From assembly GCA_938036545.1 (NCBI GenBank), contig CALHQJ010000125.1:1-45899 (forward strand): a DNA stretch of 45,899 nucleotides. Direction: 5' to 3'. The stretch is from an uncultured Clostridium sp. Its GTDB lineage: Bacteria; Bacillota; Clostridia; Lachnospirales; Lachnospiraceae. Below, one piece after another: positions 41,976 through 45,899 of the stretch; position 1 is the stretch's first letter; every line of letters begins with the position of its first letter. The notes under the pieces are model-generated. The model worked only from the letters and a program-made list of their open reading frames with translations. It did no database searches and was not told the DNA's origin. A program made the translations under genes and the position numbers.

Positions 41976-42677
41976 TACATTTTTTATAGTTTTCAGAATG
42001 ATCTTAAGATCCAGGTCCAGACTCCAGTTTTCAATATATCGGGTATCCAGCCTTACGACTTCTTCAAAATCAGTGATGGAACTGCGTCCGCTTACCTGCC
42101 ACAATCCGGTAATACCTGGCTGCATAGTCAGACGGCGTTTGTGGTGGGGACTGTATCTGGCATATTCATCTGCAGTCGGCGGCCGGGTTCCGACTATAGA
42201 CATATCTCCTTTTAATACGTTCCAGAACTGTGGAAATTCGTCCAGGCTGGTTCGCCGGATAAAATGGCCGATACCCTTGATGCTTCTGGGATCGTCATCA
42301 ATTTTAAACATCATGCCGTCAGAAATTTTATTTTGGGCCATTAACTCTGCTTTGCGTTTTTCCGCATCCATATACATGGAACGGAACTTATAAATCTTAA
42401 ATTGCCGTCCCCGTTTTCCTACACGGATTTGGGAGAAGAAAATAGGTCCTGGAGATTTTATAAAAATAATCGGGCCAATGATAACAGTGATTATGGCTGT
42501 CAGGACGCAGCCTACAAGTCCACCCAGAATATCAATCATTCTCTTTAGCAGAGACTGCCGGAAAGAGATGGGGCTGATGGTAGTAGTCAGTACATTGTAG
42601 CCGAACACATTGCTGATGCTGCGGTTGGGAAGGCTATGGTAAGCTTCTTCCATATAAATGTGTACAGTGACGCCCAT
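41952..42677 (-). CDS. Sugar-phosphate transferase catalytic fragment
   Basis: An open frame of 241 residues carrying the bacterial sugar transferase (polyprenyl glycosyl-1-phosphate transferase) domain. One membrane-associated helix (about 45-75) is followed by KIYKFRSMYMDAEKR, the TSLDEFPQ acid pair, GDMSIVGTRPP and PGITGLWQVSGRS. These are the active parts of enzymes that load the first sugar-phosphate onto undecaprenyl phosphate. The family's N-terminal membrane and CoA-binding-like regions lie upstream but are broken. The start at 42677 has no real ribosome site, so expression is doubtful. Confidence 0.7.
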   Translation of the reverse strand: MGVTVHIYMEEAYHSLPNRSISNVFGYNVLTTTISPISFRQSLLKRMIDILGGLVGCVLTAIITVIIGPIIFIKSPGPIFFSQIRVGKRGRQFKIYKFRSMYMDAEKRKAELMAQNKISDGMMFKIDDDPRSIKGIGHFIRRTSLDEFPQFWNVLKGDMSIVGTRPPTADEYARYSPHHKRRLTMQPGITGLWQVSGRSSITDFEEVVRLDTRYIENWSLDLDLKIILKTIKNVIKSDDAF

Positions 42678-43214
42678 TTCCAGAAGCTGACGTACTATCT
42701 GCAGATTGGTGTGGGACTGATCCGGAATATTAATCAGAACTAGTAATAATACTAATCATATGCCGGGCAGTGGCTTCTGTGGTGATTACCAGAATCTGGC
42801 GGGAATATTTGGTATTCTTGTAGCGGTATTTCAGATAAAATTTTTGTGCAAACCGGAAAATATAAGTTGACAAAATGCAGAATAAAAAGTAAACGATTAA
42901 AACCGGTCTTTTTATGGTAGCATAAACCGGAGAAAATAAAACAGGAACAGGAGAACGGAAAAGTTCAAAAATTCCAATTTCAGTACGGCAGCCATTTCCT
43001 TAATATATCCTCGCTGGAGAATGCCGTTATAGGTGTCGAACATAATGGTCAGAAACAGATGGGTGAGAGGCAGCAGAAAGGCCATCTGTCATAAAAGAAC
43101 CTGATCTTCGTGAAAGAAAAAATAGTAATAAAAAAACGTTGCCGCCAGAGAAAATTCAATAGCCAGAATATCAATGACGATAAAGTCTAAATGCCGGAGC
43201 CATCCCTTTTTCAT
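41952..43214 (-). pseudogene. Decayed polyprenyl glycosylphosphotransferase gene
   Basis: Reading on the minus strand from ATG 43214 gives MKKGWLRHLDFIVIDILA, a normal family start. A TGA at 43091-43089 then interrupts it in frame, likely from CGA. After further in-frame sequence (QMAFLLPLTHLFLTIMFDTY) the frame shifts around 42930-42970 and resumes as KRPVLIVYFLFCILSTYIFR. It breaks again near 42735, where roughly a hundred family residues are missing before the intact catalytic frame. At least one nonsense change, one frameshift and one deletion/frameshift are needed to explain it. Confidence 0.85.
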
Positions 43215-43300
43215 TTGTAATACTCATCCCCCTGAAGCTTGCAAATAAACAACTTTGTTATAACATAACGGGAATAAAAAAAACAAGAATATTTTGACAT

Positions 43301-44197
43301 TTACCCTTTTCCCCGATTTTGAAAAAAGAAAAACAGTCCCAAGCCGCTTAATACTACCAGGATACCAAGGCCTTGCTGAAACTGGATAACTTCGTCCAAA
43401 ATAAAGTAGGCTAAAAAACAGGTTCCAATGGGTTCGCCCAGAATGCTCATGGAAATGGTTGTGGCAGGAACCCATTTTAGAAGGATATTAAATACAAACT
43501 GTCCAAAAAGAGTGGAGATGACAGCCAATCCTAAAAAGCACAGCCAGATACGGGCGTCATAAGGAAAGAACGCATCCTGTTTCGCTAAAGCGTACAGAGC
43601 CAGAAAGACAACGCTGCTGAAATAGCTGAGTACAGAATATAAAATGACGCTGATCCGCTTTCGGGCAATCTGTCCGATGAAAAAATAAGTGCTGATAAAG
43701 GCAGCAGCCAGCAGAGCCATGCCGTCTCCAAGCAAAGCCACAGATCCGGTTTGAAAATCCCCCCATCCAATAATAAACGAGCCGCCAATGGCAATCAGGC
43801 AGCTTACAATCTGGGCAGGATTCAGCCGTTCCTTTAAGAAAAAATATCCAAGGATAATGGAGAAGATCGGCTGCAGGGTCACCAGAACTGTGGAACTGGC
43901 TACAGAGGTATAATTTAAGGATTCAAACCACAAAATGTAGTGGATGGCTAAGAGAATCCCAGATACCAGGCACATTCCCCACTGTTTTCTGGACAAGGAG
44001 ATACATTCAGCCCGTGCAGATTTGCTGGCAGCTGCAAAAGGCGCCAGCATAAGAGCGGTAAAAAATAAACGGTAAAATGCAGTAATAGAGGAAGGTGTGT
44101 CTGCCAGCTTTACGAAAATGGCAGAGGTAGACAGGCAAAGCACCCCAAAAAAGAGAATCAGGGGAGTTGCCAGGTTCTGTTTTGCTTTTAAATTCAT
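43301..44197 (-). CDS. DMT superfamily (EamA) transporter
   Basis: A 298-residue membrane protein with about ten hydrophobic segments in two EamA repeats. The first repeat contains SSITAFYRLFFTALML and the second FFIGQIARKRISVILYS and the closing STLFGQFVFNILLKWVPAT split at FGQFVFNILLKW. Members export metabolites or amino acids; specificity is unknown. The gene sits downstream of the radical SAM gene on the same strand. Confidence 0.92.
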   Translation of the reverse strand: MNLKAKQNLATPLILFFGVLCLSTSAIFVKLADTPSSITAFYRLFFTALMLAPFAAASKSARAECISLSRKQWGMCLVSGILLAIHYILWFESLNYTSVASSTVLVTLQPIFSIILGYFFLKERLNPAQIVSCLIAIGGSFIIGWGDFQTGSVALLGDGMALLAAAFISTYFFIGQIARKRISVILYSVLSYFSSVVFLALYALAKQDAFFPYDARIWLCFLGLAVISTLFGQFVFNILLKWVPATTISMSILGEPIGTCFLAYFILDEVIQFQQGLGILVVLSGLGLFFFFQNRGKG

Positions 44198-44237
44198 GGA
44201 GTTATTCCTCGTTTTCTATAAAGTATCAGGTAACTGT

Positions 44238-45155
44238 TCAGGTAAAATCCTCTAATCCTTCCAGCTGGAAGGAAGGGGTATATTCGTCTTTAGCGCTGCT
44301 TTTTTCCTGCATATATCCGTCGCTCAGCCCCAGTTCAATGGCGGCGTCTACAACGCTCTGGTATTCAAATGAAGTAATCCGGCGGTTGATTTCAGGATAG
44401 TCTTTACCAGAAAAACCAGGAGTATACTGGCTTAACAGGCTAATGAGGTAATGATCGGAAGGAAGGGTGTTTTTTATCCAGTGAAGAAGCTCAATGGAGT
44501 CCTTCCGGCAGCCAGGAAGAACCATATGGCGGATAATGGTTCCACGCTTTAGAAGTTCTTTTTGTTCATCCCATAGAAGTTCTCCTGTTTGACGAACCAT
44601 TTCTTTTACAGAAGCGCTGGCAGCAGCAAAGTAATCAGAGGCGTTGGAATAGCGGGAAGAAAGTTCCTGGCTGTGGTATTTTAAATCCGGCAGGTAAATG
44701 TCTACATATCCTTCCAGGTTTTTTAGCGTTTCAACCCGTTCATATCCTCCGCAGTTGTAGACAACAGGAATGTGAAGTTTGTGGCGGACCAAATCCAGAG
44801 CTTTTATAATATCCGGCAGATACTGGGTGGCAGTAACCAGATTGATGTTATAAGCGCCCTGATCTTGCAGGCGCAGGAAGACCTCTCCTAACTGGGAAAC
44901 GGTCAGAGACGTACCGAAGCGGCCGCTGCTGATGGTATGATTTTGACAGAAACAGCACCTGAGGGTACAGCCGGAAAAAAAGACAGTTCCGCTTCCGCCT
45001 GCTTTCTGGGGATCTCCGCTGATGCAGGGCTCCTCCCAGTGATGGAGGGCGGCTCTGGCGGCGATTACATGATCCGGACATCCGCAGTATCCCGTTTGGA
45101 TGCTTCGATTAACCCGACACATTCGGGGACATAGGGTGCAGCAGGCATAATCCAT
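44238..45155 (-). CDS. PflX-like radical SAM protein
   Basis: A 305-residue radical SAM enzyme of the PflA/PflX group. The [4Fe-4S]-AdoMet cysteines are C63, C67 and C70 (GCTLRCCFC). An N-terminal cysteine-rich region (C5, C6, C9, C13, C24, C26) may bind a further cluster or metal. NCGGYERVETLK and DIYLPDLKYHS are family-type. ATG 45155 is eight bases from AGGAGG; the TTG six bases upstream is too close. No glycyl radical enzyme gene is nearby. The stop overlaps a GTAACTGTTCAGG motif resembling the repeat family's arm. Confidence 0.9.
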   Translation of the reverse strand: MDYACCTLCPRMCRVNRSIQTGYCGCPDHVIAARAALHHWEEPCISGDPQKAGGSGTVFFSGCTLRCCFCQNHTISSGRFGTSLTVSQLGEVFLRLQDQGAYNINLVTATQYLPDIIKALDLVRHKLHIPVVYNCGGYERVETLKNLEGYVDIYLPDLKYHSQELSSRYSNASDYFAAASASVKEMVRQTGELLWDEQKELLKRGTIIRHMVLPGCRKDSIELLHWIKNTLPSDHYLISLLSQYTPGFSGKDYPEINRRITSFEYQSVVDAAIELGLSDGYMQEKSSAKDEYTPSFQLEGLEDFT

Positions 45156-45284
45156 TGACAATTCCTCCTGATAACATTAAAATGGCGTTACTGAACTGCA
45201 GATTTACTTTCGACATTATACCGCTATGCCTGGTTAAAAGCAAGAAGGGAAATGGTCTGCAGGTGATTTACAGGGGGATAAGAT

Positions 45285-45658
45285 ATGAGACAGTCAGCGT
45301 TTCGGTATGCCTTTCCTAAGATTATACCGGTTATGGCAGGATATTTATTTTTAGGAGCAGCATATGGGATTTTGATGAAGGTTAATGGCTTTGGCCTTAT
45401 GTGGTCAGCAGCAATCAGCATCCAGCTTATGCATTTTCTATAGTATGTAATGAAAATCCTCCGAAAAATCTGTCTAAAACGGCAGTGTATCTTTGGATTT
45501 CCTTTTTAAACCAGTGTTACTGGGTAGCTGGCAGTATATTAGGAAGTCTGCTGGGAGATTTTATTACATTTGACACGGCAGGATTGGATTTTGCCCTGAC
45601 AGCGCTGTTTGTAGTGATATTTACCGAGCAATGGGATTTTTGGTGGTTTACTGCCTGA
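45285..45658 (+). pseudogene. azlC: azlC remnant (branched-chain amino acid exporter subunit)
   Basis: The frame from ATG 45285 begins RQSAFRYAFPKIIPVMAGY, like AzlC, but ends at TAG 45441-45443 after 52 codons. Another frame then carries AYAFSIVCNENPP, NQCYWVAGSILGSLLGD and ALTALFVVIFTEQW, all typical AzlC. About 90 residues between the two parts are missing, and the C-terminus after FTEQW is lost. A GGGGG-type ribosome site still precedes the ATG. Confidence 0.8.
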
Positions 45659-45780
45659 AAGGGGTAGATCCGCTGGCAGTGGGACTTACAGCAGCCATTC
45701 ACTGCTGGAAGCGCAGTTCCCTGTTAAGCATCGGAATCGGGACGGCTTTTTATATGGTGCTGGTGCAGATGGTTTTTTAA
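45631..45780 (+). pseudogene. azlD: azlD remnant (C-terminal tail)
   Basis: A 49-residue frame reads GFLVVYCLKGVDPLAV, then AAIHCWKRSSLLSIGIGTA and FYMVLVQMVF. This matches the end of the small AzlD membrane subunit. Its N-terminal half is gone and it is joined directly to the truncated azlC, so one deletion spanned the gene boundary. A repeat element begins four bases after its stop. Confidence 0.7.
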
Positions 45781-45783
45781 ATT

Positions 45784-45899
45784 GTAACTGTTCAGGACGG
45801 GGCATCTTCTTGTCCGGCTTTGCCGGACAAGAAGCATCGGAGATTCCTCCGATGTGAAATCTGGTGTAAAAAGCTATTTACAAACCAGCTTGACACAGC
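45784..45899 (+). mobile_element. Long subfamily II GTAAC element, cut by window end (copy F)
   Basis: It starts GTAACTGTTCAGGACGGGG and contains a 13-bp perfect hairpin CTTCTTGTCCGGC / GCCGGACAAGAAG (45806-45834). A second stem, CATCGGAG / CTCCGATG (45835-45854), and then GAAATCTGGTGTAAAAAGCT, shared with copy E, follow. The right end lies outside the window, so the flanking duplication cannot be tested; the left flanking octamer is TTTAAATT. Confidence 0.7.

Noticed and set aside
44230..44242. GTAACTGTTCAGG at the stop of the radical SAM gene as an element
   Set aside because: The arm sequence matches subfamily II, but no second arm, hairpin or flanking repeat is seen; too short to call.
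45189..45200. GTTACTGAACTG as another element copy
   Set aside because: The order of the motif differs from the family arm (CTGAACTGTTAC or GTAACAGTTCAG), so it is probably chance.
1..45899. CRISPR arrays, tRNA or rRNA genes, intact transposase genes, prophage
   Set aside because: No regularly spaced repeats, cloverleaf sequences, rRNA-like blocks or transposase/integrase motifs were recognised on either strand.

Overview
The window looks like a chromosomal segment of a spore-forming anaerobic Clostridia, most likely a Lachnospiraceae gut bacterium. The basis is a canonical Spo0A, a CwlC-like amidase, a split cobalamin-dependent methionine synthase, Clostridia-type transporters, strong GGAGG ribosome sites and moderate GC. 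No rRNA, tRNA, CRISPR array, intact insertion sequence or phage was seen. Genes are dense and mostly housekeeping.

Layout: 0-3 kb, a secreted methionine-rich protein and an M32 carboxypeptidase. 3-7 kb, a one-carbon operon: metF, a stand-alone methionine synthase activation domain, and metH without that domain. 7-9.7 kb, an MBOAT O-acyltransferase and its DHHW partner for surface polysaccharide O-acylation. 9.7-12 kb, hemB-hemL for tetrapyrrole (probably corrin) precursors, which could supply the B12 that MetH needs. 12-20 kb, a YihY membrane protein, a heterodimeric ABC exporter, endonuclease IV, a NYN-LOTUS protein and a phospholipase D-like protein. 20.2-22 kb, a strongly codon-biased pair: a NifU/IscU-like scaffold and a GGGtGRT-motif protein of unknown role. 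22-23.2 kb, an AT-rich islet with one membrane protein. 23.2-29 kb, an XRE regulator, an NSS symporter, a MarR regulator, an NhaC-type antiporter and a PatB-type C-S lyase. 29-33.6 kb, an amidase, a flavin/ferredoxin protein, tag, an AAA+ ATPase and spo0A. 33.7-41.4 kb, glgA, a DUF212 protein, maf, a HAD phosphatase, a parvulin lipoprotein, an M18 aminopeptidase, a DUF5721-like protein and tdk. 41.5-45.9 kb, a DUF2325 gene behind a metal-regulator-like operator, a decayed glycosyl-1-phosphate transferase, a DMT transporter, a PflX-like radical SAM protein and the wreckage of azlCD.

The most interesting structure is not a gene. Nine intergenic sites carry members of one small inverted-repeat family whose ends read GTAAC...GTTAC. 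The longest complete copy (39990-40141, 152 bp) is flanked by a perfect 8-bp direct repeat, and short copies show near-matching 8-bp flanks. They therefore look like non-autonomous transposons (MITEs) with long and short forms and two subfamilies. One copy supplies the last codons and stop of the YihY gene, one sits inside an operon, and two flank the M18 peptidase gene. Other findings are a set of promoter-overlapping operators (XRE, MarR, DUF2325, PPOX-ferredoxin, spo0A) and gene decay at the right end.
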